Shown here: positions 1 to 9,012 of the stretch, one piece after another
How the letters are laid out: every line of letters begins with the position of its first letter
How positions within the stretch are numbered: the first letter of the stretch is position 1
Source of the DNA: Streptomyces sp. P3
Lineage (GTDB): Bacteria > Actinomycetota > Actinomycetes > Streptomycetales > Streptomycetaceae
DNA: 64,000 nucleotides
Reading direction: 5' to 3'
Assembly (NCBI RefSeq): GCF_003032475.1
Contig: NZ_CP028369.1
Coordinates: forward strand, 6,200,001-6,264,000
Notes under the pieces: model-generated
Database searches by the model: none
Told to the model about the DNA's origin: nothing
The model's input: the letters and a program-made list of their open reading frames with translations, nothing else
Made by a program: the position numbers and the translations under genes

Positions 1-265
1 CAGCAGCCACCACTTCACCAGGACCAGGCCCCGGGAGAGCTGTTCGGGGTACGCGACGTCCCAGTGTGTGGGGTAGTCGGGGACGTCGGCGAGCGTGAAG
101 GGCGGGTAGCGGTCGGTGCCCAGAGCGCCGTACGCGTAGTACGCCACCCGCCAACTCCAGCGCAGTACACCGGTATTGAAGTCGAACAGAGCGCGTGGGT
201 ACCGGCCCGTGATGAGGTTGCCGCGACAGGGGGACGACCGGCCCCGATGTGAGGGGCGGTCGGCG
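1..265 (-). pseudogene. DUF4389 membrane protein, C-terminal fragment (runs off left edge)
   Basis: The minus-strand frame reads [20 protein letters not shown], then [22 protein letters not shown], and ends in [11 protein letters not shown] at the window edge. This matches the second half of actinobacterial DUF4389 membrane proteins, as recalled from the family. The N-terminal transmembrane half is missing: the frame opens directly after the TGA of the upstream permease (268-270) and has no ATG, GTG or TTG before the homology begins. I therefore call it a 5'-truncated remnant. Whether the C-terminus is intact beyond the edge cannot be seen. Confidence 0.6.
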
Positions 266-267
266 GT

Positions 268-1443
268 TCACGTGCCGGAACTGGTGGTCAGCCGGTGGCG
301 CAGCGCGAGGGACGCGAGGGTGACCAGGGCAGTGGCGAAGGCCGCGAGGACCGTCAGCTCGCGAAGGATCGCCGACAGGTCCCCGTTGCGCGACAGCAGC
401 GTCGTCCACGCGTCGACCGCCCAGGCCTGCGGCACCGCGTGCCCTGTGGTCTCCAGCCAGTCCGGGACCACGGCCAGCGGCCACATGCAGCCGCCCAGCA
501 TGCCCATCCCGATGCCGAGCGCGGGGCCGATCGCGTGCACCTGTTCCGGGGTTCGGAACACGGCCCCGGCCAGCACACCGGCGCCGGTGCCGACGAGCGC
601 CCACACGGCGACCAGGACAGTCGCGGCGAGCGGATCGCCCCAGGCGACGTCGAAGGCCAGCGCGCCGATGCCGACGATCAGCATTGACTGCAGGAGGGCC
701 AGCAGAAGGTAGGCGACCGTCTCGCCGAGCACCAGGGTGCGGGCCGCGACGGGCGCCGCGAGCGCCCGCGTGTACACCCCGGTCCTCCGTGTCTCCACGA
801 TGGCCGCACCTCCGGCCAGGGCGTTGATGAACACGAACAGCACCAGCATGGTCGGGGTGCTGTAGCTGTAGCCGAGTGGGAGGAAATCGCTCTGGCCGTT
901 GACGGTTTCGCTGCGTACGGCGATCGGAGTCGCGGCCTGTTCGGCGCCGCGGGCGAGCGCGAGGTTGGTGTCGAAGTCGCCGCCGGCCTCGTCGCCGGCG
1001 AACCGGGCGGCCTGCAGGCGCGCAGCGTGCTCGGTGACGACTGCCGACACCGAGGTCACCGCCGAGTGGCCGGCGCTGCCCGAGGGCTCCACGAGGACCC
1101 GTACGGTGACGGAACGCCCGGCACGTACGTCCGCGTCAAGGCCGGACGGCATCAGCACGATCGCGTCCAGTTCGGCGCGGCGCAGCGCGTTCCGCGCCTC
1201 CTCGGCGGTGTCGTAGGTGCGGGTTCGCAACCCGGGTGCGTCCTCCAGATCCGAAGTCAACTCCCTCGTCACCGGCCCTGCTTGGGCGGCAGGGACGAGA
1301 CCGACCCGGAACTGGTCGAAGCCGCTGACGGTGACCCCGATGACGACGATGATGGCGATCGGGAGCAGCACCATGAAGAACAGCGCCGTGCGGTCGCGCA
1401 GGGTGCGCACGAGGGTGGCCCGGGTTACCGCGAGCGCGGTCAT
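268..1443 (-). CDS. ABC-2 type exporter, permease subunit 2
   Basis: A 391-residue integral membrane protein. It has one hydrophobic segment near the N-terminus (ALFFMVLLPIAIIVVIGV), a long extracytoplasmic domain (about residues 45-185), then five more hydrophobic segments. This is the YhgE/ABC-2 exporter arrangement. Its ATG overlaps the TGA of the upstream permease (ATGA at 1440-1443), so translation is probably coupled. With its neighbour it should form a heterodimeric channel powered by the ATPase at 2616-3593. The substrate is unknown; drugs or lipids are usual for this family. The longer open frame reaching upstream to 3414 is a shadow of the other two genes. Confidence 0.88.
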   Translation of the reverse strand: MTALAVTRATLVRTLRDRTALFFMVLLPIAIIVVIGVTVSGFDQFRVGLVPAAQAGPVTRELTSDLEDAPGLRTRTYDTAEEARNALRRAELDAIVLMPSGLDADVRAGRSVTVRVLVEPSGSAGHSAVTSVSAVVTEHAARLQAARFAGDEAGGDFDTNLALARGAEQAATPIAVRSETVNGQSDFLPLGYSYSTPTMLVLFVFINALAGGAAIVETRRTGVYTRALAAPVAARTLVLGETVAYLLLALLQSMLIVGIGALAFDVAWGDPLAATVLVAVWALVGTGAGVLAGAVFRTPEQVHAIGPALGIGMGMLGGCMWPLAVVPDWLETTGHAVPQAWAVDAWTTLLSRNGDLSAILRELTVLAAFATALVTLASLALRHRLTTSSGT

Positions 1444-2609
1444 GATGTCCTCCTCAGCCGAAGGAGCAGTGCCGTCACCGCGGCCACGACGATCGAGAAC
1501 GAAGCGATGCCCAGGAGCGGGGCGCCGACGGCGTCCCAGCCGCGCACCCCGGTGCCCAGGTCGGTGAAGCCGCGCAGGGCCCAGCCGTTGGGCGTGAACA
1601 GGGCCAGGGTGCGGATCGCCGGTGTCGTGCCGGAGGCGAAGACGAAGTTGCCACCGAGCAGGACGAGCGCGAAGACCAGGATCGACGCGAGCCCCTGGGC
1701 CTGCTGCTCGGTGCGTACCAGCGCGATGACCAGCGCGGTCAGACACACCACGCACACCGCCATGGCCACGCTGAGCGCCGCGACCCCGAGCGGGTCCGCC
1801 CAGCTGGCGCCGAAGGCGAGCCATGACACGACCGTCACGGTGGCCAGCCCGGCCAGACTGTAGACGAACGTCGACACCGACTTGCCGAGCAGCAGTGCAC
1901 CGCGCCCGACGGGTGCCGCAGCGATCCGGTCGAGGGTGCCCTGCTGCTGCTCGATGAAGTAGCCGCGCGCCCCGAAGCCGACTGTGAACAGTACGAAGAA
2001 CATGCCCATGCTGGGCCCGAAGTAGCTGATCACCTTCAGCGGGTCGTCGGGAAGGCCTTGCGGCTGGACTTGCTCGGGCAGCCGCAACAGGGCTGCCTTG
2101 GCGGCGAGTTCGGGGATGTCGCGCTGTGGGGCGCCTGCGGCGATGGCTGTGGCGACCGACAGTCGGCCGGCGTTGACCTGGGCGACGTACGACTCGGTGA
2201 CGGCCCGGGCGAGCTGGGCCTGCAGGCCGTAGTCGACGCTGTCCAGGACCCGGACCGGTGCGGCCGCGGTTCCCCGCAGCGACTCGGTGAACCCGTCGGG
2301 TACGACGATGGCGGCGTGCACGCTGCCATCGTCCACGGCCCGTCGGGCGGCGCTCTCGTCGTCGTAGGACTGCACTTGGACCGTGCCTTGGAGCTCCGGG
2401 CTCTTCAGGACCTGGGTGAGTCCGGTGGCGGCCGGGCCCCGGTCCAGGTCGACGACGCCGATGTTCGCGCGGAACGAGTCGTTGTTGTTGAACGCCATGG
2501 CCATGAGGGCCGAGATCAGTATGGGTGCCAGGAACACGATCACCCAGGCGGACCGGTCGCGCAGCCGCTGTCTGAGGTCCTTGGCAGCGATGGCGAGTAC
2601 GACGTGCAT
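1440..2609 (-). CDS. ABC-2 type exporter, permease subunit 1
   Basis: A 389-residue membrane protein with an N-terminal hydrophobic segment (AWVIVFLAPILISALMAMAF), an extracytoplasmic domain of roughly 150 residues, and a C-terminal block of hydrophobic helices. The order of topology matches the next gene, so the pair looks like a diverged duplication. It starts six bases after the stop of the ATPase gene and overlaps the following permease by four bases, giving a three-gene operon ATPase-permease-permease. No regulator is adjacent, so control is unknown. Confidence 0.88.
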   Translation of the reverse strand: MHVVLAIAAKDLRQRLRDRSAWVIVFLAPILISALMAMAFNNNDSFRANIGVVDLDRGPAATGLTQVLKSPELQGTVQVQSYDDESAARRAVDDGSVHAAIVVPDGFTESLRGTAAAPVRVLDSVDYGLQAQLARAVTESYVAQVNAGRLSVATAIAAGAPQRDIPELAAKAALLRLPEQVQPQGLPDDPLKVISYFGPSMGMFFVLFTVGFGARGYFIEQQQGTLDRIAAAPVGRGALLLGKSVSTFVYSLAGLATVTVVSWLAFGASWADPLGVAALSVAMAVCVVCLTALVIALVRTEQQAQGLASILVFALVLLGGNFVFASGTTPAIRTLALFTPNGWALRGFTDLGTGVRGWDAVGAPLLGIASFSIVVAAVTALLLRLRRTS

Positions 2610-2615
2610 GGCGGC

Positions 2616-3593
2616 TCACTCCCTCAGGGCGGTGCCGGTCAGGTGGAGGAAGACGGCCTCCAGGTCGGGCTCGTCGATCTCCACGCTGCGGATGTCGGCG
2701 CCCTGTGCGTGGGCGAGATCGAGGAGGTCCGGCAGCAGGCTGCGGGCGTCCTTGACGACCAGTTCCACGACGTCGCCGTTGCCGACGGTCCGTGCCGCGC
2801 CCTCGACGCGGGCGAGGCGGCTGCACGCGTCGGCGTACGCCGCCAGGTTGCCCACGGCGGTCAGCCGCACCCGGTCCCGCTCGGCGACCAGCGCCACCAG
2901 CTCGCGTGGGGTGCCCTCGGCGACCAGGCGGCCGCGGTCGATGATGCCGACGCGGTCGCAGAGCCGTTCGGCCTCTTCCATGTAGTGCGTGGTGTAGAGG
3001 ATGGCCATGCCTTCCTCGCCGAAGCGGGTGACGCTCTCGAGGATGGCGTGCCGGCTCTGCGGGTCGACGCCGACGGTCGGCTCGTCCAGCACCAGCAGTG
3101 TCGGCGAATGCACCAGCCCGGCACCGATGTTGAGGCGCCTGCGCATGCCGCCCGACAGGGAGTCGACGCGGTCGTGCGCCCGTGCGCCGAGGTCGACGAG
3201 GTGCAGCACCTCGTCGACGCGGCGCTCCAACTGGCGGCGGGGGAGCCGGTAGAGGCGGCCGAAGAAGCGGAGGTTCTCGCGGACGCTGAGGTCGGGGTAG
3301 AGGGCCACGTCCTGTGGGACGAAGCCGATGAGCTGCTTGGCCGGCCCGGCGGCGGTGCTCACCGGTTGCCCCGCCACGTGCACGGTCCCGGTGTCGGGGC
3401 GTAGCAGTCCGCACACCATCCTGATCGTCGTCGTCTTGCCCGCGCCGTTCGGCCCCAGCAGGCCGTACGTCTCGCCCGGCGCGATGCGCAGGCTCACGTC
3501 GTCGACGGCGGTCCGCTCACCGAACCGCCGGACCAGGTGGCCGCATTCGAGCACGGCCCGGGTGGCGTCGGGGTCCCTCACGGGATCGTTCAT
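2616..3593 (-). CDS. ABC exporter ATPase subunit (DrrA/CcmA-like)
   Basis: A 325-residue nucleotide-binding protein. Walker A is GPNGAGKTT near residues 48-56, the signature is LSGGMRRR, and Walker B is LLVLDEPT, followed by the switch histidine in YTTHYM. The C-terminal 90 residues form the extension common in DrrA-type ATPases of antibiotic and lipid exporters. It is the first gene of the operon and would energise the two permeases downstream. The start is ATG at 3593, preceded by a purine-rich stretch (GAGGTGAT). Confidence 0.93.
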   Translation of the reverse strand: MNDPVRDPDATRAVLECGHLVRRFGERTAVDDVSLRIAPGETYGLLGPNGAGKTTTIRMVCGLLRPDTGTVHVAGQPVSTAAGPAKQLIGFVPQDVALYPDLSVRENLRFFGRLYRLPRRQLERRVDEVLHLVDLGARAHDRVDSLSGGMRRRLNIGAGLVHSPTLLVLDEPTVGVDPQSRHAILESVTRFGEEGMAILYTTHYMEEAERLCDRVGIIDRGRLVAEGTPRELVALVAERDRVRLTAVGNLAAYADACSRLARVEGAARTVGNGDVVELVVKDARSLLPDLLDLAHAQGADIRSVEIDEPDLEAVFLHLTGTALRE

Positions 3594-3602
3594 GGCATCA
3601 CC

Positions 3603-3860
3603 TCATGGTGCGAGGGAGAAGTAGTTCTCCTCTTCCTGTGTGAAGTGCAGGCGCAGCACGCTGTGCTGCCCGTAGAGACAGGCGCGCAGGTCGTCGAGCT
3701 GCTCGAAGGTGAGGGCGCGGCGCTCCGTCTCGGCGTGCGCGCGGCTCATCGTCGCCGTGGCCTCCGGGCCGCCGAGCGTGGGCGCGAGCGCGGGGCAGAG
3801 CTGGTTTTCCTCGGCGTGCTCGTGCGGCAACAGCCCTTCCTCCTCGGCTTCCTGTCTGCC
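3603..3860 (-). pseudogene. Hemerythrin-like (HHE) protein, C-terminal remnant
   Basis: The minus-strand frame contains LLPHEHAEENQLCPAL and then LTFEQLDDLRACLYG and LRLHFTQEEENYFSL, which are hallmarks of the last helices of HHE cation-binding proteins. His and Glu iron-ligand candidates are visible (HEHAEE, HFTQEEE). The N-terminal half is absent, and the middle is shortened between the two blocks. No convincing start lies in this frame: the only ATG would give 75 residues, less than half the usual length. The good ribosome-binding site upstream (at 3942) feeds a different frame. I read it as a decayed gene. Confidence 0.55.
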
Positions 3861-3889
3861 TGAAGGGCGTGGGAGGTACCCCCATCGCG

Positions 3890-3942
3890 GGCGCGACGCT
3901 CGCGGCGGAACCGTCGAGTCCGACGACGGCAGGGCCGGTCAT
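3890..3942 (-). pseudogene. Universal stress protein, 5' end only
   Basis: An ATG at 3942 with a strong ribosome-binding site (GGAGGT) starts a frame reading MTGPAVVGLDGSAAS. This is the standard opening of Streptomyces universal stress proteins and is very like the intact one at 4231 (MSGPMGGPVVVGVDGSPSS). After about 17 codons the similarity stops and the frame continues out of register through the hemerythrin remnant. A deletion joining the two genes is the simplest reading. Confidence 0.45.
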
Positions 3943-4230
3943 GGCACACCTCCGGGTTGGTGCGGCAGACGAAACCTGACCGCATTTGCGCCTCCTCCAC
4001 CCAGGCTGACCGCGCGAGGCCCGGCGCGGGAGGGCCGGACGGTATGCCCTCGGGGCCCGTATGGCCCAGTGCGGGACCGTCTCGGAAGGCCGAGGCTGAT
4101 AGCCGTGGAGGCGAGCCGGGGACCGCCCGGCCGGCGATGCCGGGCACGGCCGCCTGCGCTGTCATTGTCCCGCCGCGCAGGACAGGACCGCCCGGCGAGG
4201 ACGGGAGCGTCCGGAGAGGGGAGAGCTGCC

Positions 4231-5043
4231 ATGAGTGGCCCCATGGGTGGTCCGGTTGTGGTGGGCGTCGACGGCTCGCCGTCGAGTCTGGCCGCGGTGG
4301 AGACCGCGGCGTGGGAGGCAGAGCGGCGTGGGACGGGCCTGCGGCTGACGCACGCCCTCGTATGGCCGTCGACGCACGTCCCGCCTGGTATACCGCCCTG
4401 GGATCCGGACGGCGGAGGGCTGCGGGACCGGGTGAACGGTTCCTTGACCGAAGCCGAGCGGAGGGCGCGAAGCGTCGCGCCGCAGGTCACGATCACGTGT
4501 GACGTCCTCTTCGGCGAGCCCGCGGCCGTACTGGAGATCGAGACGCGTACCGCGTCGCTCACCGTGGTGGGCGGACGCCGAGCGACCCGCGACGGCGTTC
4601 TGCTGCACGACTCCGTCGCCGACCGGCTGACCGCCCACGGCCGTTGTCCCACCCTGGTCGTGCGGGGCAGGCCGGAGCCGGCCGGTCCTGTCGTGCTGGC
4701 CGACGACGCCTCACCGGCCCTCACGGCAGCGGCCGAATTCGCTTTCGCCGAAGCCTTGGGGCGCGGCGCCGATCTCGTCGTCCTGCACACACGGGCCGGG
4801 AACGGTCGGCTACCCCTCGGCCCGCTGTCCAGCCTGCGGACGAAGTACCCGGACGTTGCCGTGCGCCCCCGATGGCTGCGGGGCAGGGAGGGCCGAGTCC
4901 TCGTCGAGGCGAGTGCGGACGCGCAGCTTGTCGTGGTCGGCGCGCGTCACCGGGTCCGGAACACGCTGCCCGGCTCGGTCGGCCGGATGCTGCTGCGGCA
5001 CGCGCACTGCCCCGTGGCCGTCGTCCCGAGCGCAAAGGTGTGA
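4231..5043 (+). CDS. Tandem universal stress protein (UspA family)
   Basis: A 270-residue protein made of two UspA domains (about residues 5-140 and 150-268). The first begins with the typical VVVGVDGSPSS strand-loop. Each domain ends with a nucleotide-loop-like motif: VVGGRRATRDGVLLHDSVAD, and VVGARHRVRNTLPGSVGRML, which fits the G-x2-G-x9-G[S/T] ATP-binding pattern. The ATG at 4231 is preceded by GGGAGAG. Such proteins usually sit in hypoxia/dormancy-type stress clusters. Here the neighbours that would form the cluster are broken, leaving this as the only intact member. Its TGA overlaps the GTG of the following ATPase remnant. Confidence 0.88.
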   Translation: MSGPMGGPVVVGVDGSPSSLAAVETAAWEAERRGTGLRLTHALVWPSTHVPPGIPPWDPDGGGLRDRVNGSLTEAERRARSVAPQVTITCDVLFGEPAAVLEIETRTASLTVVGGRRATRDGVLLHDSVADRLTAHGRCPTLVVRGRPEPAGPVVLADDASPALTAAAEFAFAEALGRGADLVVLHTRAGNGRLPLGPLSSLRTKYPDVAVRPRWLRGREGRVLVEASADAQLVVVGARHRVRNTLPGSVGRMLLRHAHCPVAVVPSAKV

Positions 5044-5530
5044 CCGTGGACGGACCGACGAGGGCTGAGACCGTGCCATCGGTATCGGCGGCGGAACGCG
5101 CCACCGGGGCGTCGGACCCTTACCGTCTGACCCTCACACGGGTCGCCGAACAGCTGCGCGTCGATCCAGCCGTAGGACTGAGCACGCGGGCGACCGCCGA
5201 ACGCGCGCAGGTCCACAGGCCTAATCGACTGGCCGAACCGGCCCGGCGGCCCGAGTGGGCTTCCCGCCGTCCTGGCATTGACCCTCGCTCTCGGGGTGCA
5301 CCGGATGGCGCGCCGCGGCGCCATCGTCAAACGCCTGGCCTCGGTGGAGTCGCTCGGCTCAGCGACCGTTGGGTGCAGCGACAAGACCGGCACGCTGACC
5401 CTCAACGAGATGACCGTACGGGCTTTGTGGACCGGCGGGAGGCTCTACGACGTCACCGGCGAGGGCTACGCCACGAAGGGCACCGTCCGCGGCGCCGAGG
5501 CACACTCCATCCAGCTCGGGACCGTGCAGT
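5040..5530 (+). pseudogene. P-type cation-transporting ATPase, internally deleted remnant
   Basis: A GTG overlapping the stop of the stress-protein gene opens a frame with the cation-ATPase N-terminal motif (DPYRLTLTRVAEQLRVDP, then [22 protein letters not shown]). At about 5260 it jumps frame into [20 protein letters not shown] and [20 protein letters not shown], which includes the phosphorylated Asp of the DKTGT motif, followed by [16 protein letters not shown]. The actuator domain and first membrane helices are missing between the two blocks, and nothing recognisable remains of the nucleotide-binding and C-terminal membrane domains. It cannot be functional. Confidence 0.75.
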
Positions 5531-5765
5531 GCGACGCGACCGCGAGCAGCGCTGCGTGGCGCTGCTGGGAGAGCCCAGGCGGCGGTGTGATCGTGAGGCG
5601 GATCGACGCGACACGGGCGGGGCGGTCGCAGGCCATGGTGAACTCCATACGGACCCGGAGCCCGGTGCGGTGCAGGCCATGGCGGAGGAGATAGCGGCCC
5701 GCGTGGAAGGCGACGCAGGTGGCGAGCGACGCGGCGAACAGTTCGACGGCGTACTTCGTCCAAAG
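5500..5765 (-). pseudogene. OsmC-like peroxiredoxin, remnant
   Basis: The minus frame reads TKYAVELFAASLATCVAFHA, then [21 protein letters not shown] and [10 protein letters not shown]. This matches the conserved core of OsmC/Ohr-type thiol peroxidases, including both redox cysteines (ATC and HCTV). Sequence on either side is unlike the family: the N-terminal strand region is replaced by low-complexity sequence, and the tail after HCTV is scrambled. It converges with the P-type ATPase remnant, so a deletion probably fused the two gene ends. Confidence 0.55.
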
Positions 5766-5954
5766 CCGCCATGCGGAAGACGAGTCTGGCCAGGAACGCT
5801 CAACCCGCCGTACGGGAATGTGCCGTGCGCGAGAGGGCCCGTACGCCTCACGGTGAACGGGCCCTGAAGCGCGAGGAGATCGCGCCGAACGCGAAGCGGG
5901 CCGTGTCATCGGCGGCACGGACCGCCCACGGACGGGCGATGAGTCCTCGGGTCG

Positions 5955-6638
5955 TCAGCGCACCTTGTTCAGCTTCTCGAGCGCCTTGGCGAGGCCGTTG
6001 GCCCACAGCTGGTTGACGCGCGAGCGCTCGGTCGTGTTGGGGTAGCGGTTGGTGCAGGACGTGCCGGGTCCGCCGCCCGACATCAGTTCGCTGCACGGGC
6101 CGGTGTAGTGGTCCGGCAGCCCCAGCACGTGACCGGTCTCGTGCGCGGCGACGCGGATCGAGTCGTACTGCCGGTTCTGGGCGTAGTCGAGGAAGATGTA
6201 GCCCCTGCCGTGGCCGTTGGTGGAGGCGTACGAGCCCCGGGAGTCGTTGCCCTCGTAGTAGGCGAAGTCGCCGCTGCCCGAGGTGGACTGCAACTTGACG
6301 TTGCTCACGGAACTGTTCCATATCGAGGCGGCGCTCGATATCTGGGAGCGGAAGTTCGGCGCCTGGGAGGCGTTGTAGTAGACGGTCACCGACTGCAGGC
6401 TCGGGTTGGCCGCCTGCTTCTCGGCGACCGAGTCGAGGACCGCTTCGAAGAACGCCTTGTTGTTCGCCGACTCCTGGGCCGAACCGGTGTAACCGGTGAC
6501 AGGGGCGGCGGCGGAGCCGGTTGTCTGGGCGCTCGCCGGGACCGCGCTGCCAAGGGCCGCGAACGTCACGCCCAGGCCGAGCGCCAGCAGTCTTCTGGAG
6601 GCCTTCGCGGACGTGGAGGACCTACGGGTGGATGTCAT
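5955..6638 (-). CDS. snpA: Snapalysin, secreted M7 zinc metalloprotease
   Basis: A 227-residue secreted neutral protease. The start at 6638 gives a long signal peptide ([23 protein letters not shown], cleavage near AQT) followed by a propeptide and the catalytic domain. The zinc site is [12 protein letters not shown], which has the HExxHxxGxxD arrangement unique to snapalysins. Two cysteines (GPC and TSC) are placed for the family disulfide. It is divergently transcribed from the LysR gene at 6823, the classic snpA/snpR pair in which the LysR protein activates the protease gene. A frame extending to 6785 exists but would bury the signal peptide. Confidence 0.93.
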   Translation of the reverse strand: MTSTRRSSTSAKASRRLLALGLGVTFAALGSAVPASAQTTGSAAAPVTGYTGSAQESANNKAFFEAVLDSVAEKQAANPSLQSVTVYYNASQAPNFRSQISSAASIWNSSVSNVKLQSTSGSGDFAYYEGNDSRGSYASTNGHGRGYIFLDYAQNRQYDSIRVAAHETGHVLGLPDHYTGPCSELMSGGGPGTSCTNRYPNTTERSRVNQLWANGLAKALEKLNKVR

Positions 6639-6767
6639 GTGGGGGGCTCCTACTCGTTCGTGTGGGGTGGTGAACGATCGGTAGGGCCGAGTGTGGGGCA
6701 GCCGGTCGGCCGCGGGGATGATGGCAACCGGGGATAGCACACGGCTATCGGAGCGACTCGTGTTGTT

Positions 6768-6785
6768 ATGTTGGCGTTTGAACAT
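6768..6785. promoter_or_regulatory. Candidate LysR operator between snpA and its regulator
   Basis: An interrupted inverted repeat ATGTT-N8-AACAT lies in the 184-bp divergent region, 37 bp before the regulator start. This spacing fits a LysR-type recognition site, so it may serve both autoregulation and activation of the protease gene. Confidence 0.5.
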
Positions 6786-6822
6786 CTGGCGTCTCGTCAG
6801 ACCCAGCCCCTACGCTCCGCGC

Positions 6823-7794
6823 ATGGAGCTCGAGGTGAGGCACTTACGCGTGCTGTGCGCCATCGCCGACGCCGGCAGTCTGCACAAGGCGGCTCGCGAA
6901 CTGGGCATGGCCCAGCCCTCGTTGAGCACCCAGCTGCGCCGTATCGAGCAGCTGCTGGGCGGCCGGCTCTTCGTCCGTGACTCCAGGGGCAGCCGCCCCA
7001 CGCCGTTGGGTCAGGTCGTGGTCAGCCGCGCACGGCCGCTGGTGGACGAATTCTCCGCGATCGTGACCGAGACCCGGGCCGCGGCCGCCCACACGGCGGG
7101 CGGCCCCCGGCTGCGTATCGGCGCCACCGCCAGCCGGGCGATCCCGGGCTGGCTCAGCCGGCTGCGCGCCCGCAGGCCCGCGGTCGAGCCCGGCCTGCAG
7201 ATGGACGTGTCCGCGAACGCCCTGCTGCGGCAGGTGGCCGAGGGCAGGCTCGACCTGGCGTTCGTGCACGAGGTCGAGGGCAGCCCGCTGCGCGTCCCGA
7301 ACGGGCTGTGTCTGCGCGTCCTGGTGGAGCGCGAACCCCAGTTCGTCACCATGGCCGCCGACCATCCCGCGGCGGCCCACCCCGAGGTGCGTCTCGCGGA
7401 CCTCGCTCACGACCGCTGGATGGTGGACGCCACGGTCGACGGGGAGTGGGACGGGGTGTGCCGAGTGCTGCGCGCCGCCGGGATCAAGCCCGATCTGCTG
7501 CACGGTGACTACCTCACCGCCTACCTCCTGGCCGCCATCGGCGAAGTCGTCACGGTCAGTCAGCCGACCGCACTGCCGCCCCGCCCCGACCTGGTCATCC
7601 GGCCCCTGCACGGCGACCCGATCGGTGTGCGGCTGCTGCTCGCGGCCCGCACGAACGCCGAACTCGACGCCGAATCACCGGAGTTGGAAAGAGCATACTG
7701 GGAAGCGGCCTGCCAGGCGCCTGCATACCAGGAGTGGCTGGCGCGCGGAGCCGCCGGACGGCCGGCACAGACACTGCGGGCGGTGGGAGCCTGA
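6823..7794 (+). CDS. snpR: LysR-family regulator of the snapalysin gene
   Basis: A 323-residue regulator. The winged helix-turn-helix occupies residues 1-60 (MELEVRHLRVLCAIADAGSL, with AARELGMAQPSLSTQLRRIE as the recognition unit). The effector-binding domain follows from about residue 90. The ATG at 6823 starts directly on the conserved LysR N-terminus; an upstream in-frame ATG at 6691 would add 44 unrelated residues. It is divergent to snpA, and members of this pair are known activators of the protease gene. The nature of any effector is not evident. Confidence 0.9.
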   Translation: MELEVRHLRVLCAIADAGSLHKAARELGMAQPSLSTQLRRIEQLLGGRLFVRDSRGSRPTPLGQVVVSRARPLVDEFSAIVTETRAAAAHTAGGPRLRIGATASRAIPGWLSRLRARRPAVEPGLQMDVSANALLRQVAEGRLDLAFVHEVEGSPLRVPNGLCLRVLVEREPQFVTMAADHPAAAHPEVRLADLAHDRWMVDATVDGEWDGVCRVLRAAGIKPDLLHGDYLTAYLLAAIGEVVTVSQPTALPPRPDLVIRPLHGDPIGVRLLLAARTNAELDAESPELERAYWEAACQAPAYQEWLARGAAGRPAQTLRAVGA

Positions 7795-7896
7795 ACAGCG
7801 ACGAGTTCCAGGCTGTCGCGCAGTCAGGGCCGCAGACCGCGCGGCAGCCCGGCACCGGGTGGGCGCTACCCCTCGCTCCGGCCCCGTGCAGCGCGA

Positions 7897-8526
7897 TCAG
7901 GGGCAGCTCTCACCGAACTTGACCGCTGTGAACTCGACGGGCTGCCCGTTCAGTTTCTCTCCGGCGGCGGGCTTTTGCGTGCATACCTGCCAGTTCGACT
8001 CGACGAGCACGAACCGGTCCTCGGCGGCGTCCTTCACGGAGATCGACGTCCCGGAGTCGAGGGCGGCGCGGGCGGTCTTCACGCTTTTGCCCGCGAAGTC
8101 GGGCATCGTGCCACCGGCCTTGGCCGGCGCGGTCTGGTCCTTGGCAGGGCAGGTTTCGTCGAGTTTCACCGCGCCGAAGTCGAGCTCGGTGTCCACGGAC
8201 ACCACCTTTCCCGCGGCGATGTTCTGGCTGCAGACCTTCCAGTTGCGGTCGAAGGCCTGCATACGGCCGCGGCCGAGGGAGTCGTGGGAGGAGAGGCTGC
8301 GGAAACCGGCCGACCGGGCGCTGTCCTGGGCGGATTGCAGTCCCATGCCGATGAAACCGGGGACGGCCTTCGTCTCCGCCTTGCCGTCATCGCCGCCCGC
8401 GGTCTTCGACGTGCCGACGGCGGGTGTCGCGCTGCTGCCGGAGGTGTCGTCGGGACCGCAGGCTGATGCGGTGCCTGCGATGACGAGTACGCCGATCGCT
8501 GCACCGATGATGTGTCGACTGATCAT
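7897..8526 (-). CDS. Lipoprotein with two PASTA-like repeats
   Basis: A 209-residue protein with a signal sequence ending in GTASACGPDD, a plausible lipobox with Cys23 as the lipid-anchored residue, then a Ser/Thr/Gly-rich linker. Two similar repeats follow: one around VPGFIGMGLQSAQDSARSAG with KVCSQNIAAGKVV, the other around MPDFAGKSVKTARAALDSG with QVCTQKPAAGEKL. Each ends in a conserved Cys (DETCP and GESCP), so one disulfide per repeat is likely. PASTA-like folds bind cell-wall fragments, but the ligand here is unknown. The ATG at 8526 lacks a strong ribosome-binding site. Confidence 0.82.
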   Translation of the reverse strand: MISRHIIGAAIGVLVIAGTASACGPDDTSGSSATPAVGTSKTAGGDDGKAETKAVPGFIGMGLQSAQDSARSAGFRSLSSHDSLGRGRMQAFDRNWKVCSQNIAAGKVVSVDTELDFGAVKLDETCPAKDQTAPAKAGGTMPDFAGKSVKTARAALDSGTSISVKDAAEDRFVLVESNWQVCTQKPAAGEKLNGQPVEFTAVKFGESCP

Positions 8527-9012
8527 GATTGCCCCCTGATTGCGCAGATGATGCTGGCGAGCGTAGGACCGACAGGGGGAGCGCGCGCCGGGCGTGACGG
8601 TGCTGTGACTCGAATGGGGGGATCCGGGCGCATGTGCGCACCACTCGGTGCTGCCCGGGGTGCCCTGGAGCCGGTGTGCCGGCAGCACGAGGCGGGGTGT
8701 TCCACGCCGTCGGGGTTTCACGGGCACAGGTGAGGGCCGGGTGGGCCTTCGCCGCGGTCGCACGCGACGGCGGGGCCCCGCCCGACTCCCCCGAGGACCT
8801 CGACGAACGCCGCACGCGGGCTCGCCTCCACTGCCGTGACCTCCCAGCGGCTCGCGGAGCAGCCTCCACAGCCCGGATTCCGGTCAGTGGATGCCGATTT
8901 GCGGTCACAATCCGATCAAGGCCGCCTCACCCTTGCTTACCGCGCGGCTTCCGGTCTGACAACATCACCGAAAGATCTGGTCAGTGGTGTCAGCGGGGCT
9001 TGGGGGAGCCGG
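8527..9012. other. Divergent intergenic region without a gene
   Basis: This 486-bp region separates the lipoprotein (minus) from the permease (plus). Several open frames cross it but none shows a recognisable domain or a start with a good ribosome-binding site. It should hold the promoters of both neighbours; I could not place -10/-35 boxes with confidence. Confidence 0.6.

Noticed and set aside
268..3414. 1048-codon minus-strand open frame
   Set aside because: Only its last 391 codons form a protein; the rest is an Arg/Pro-rich shadow of the ATPase and first permease in another frame.
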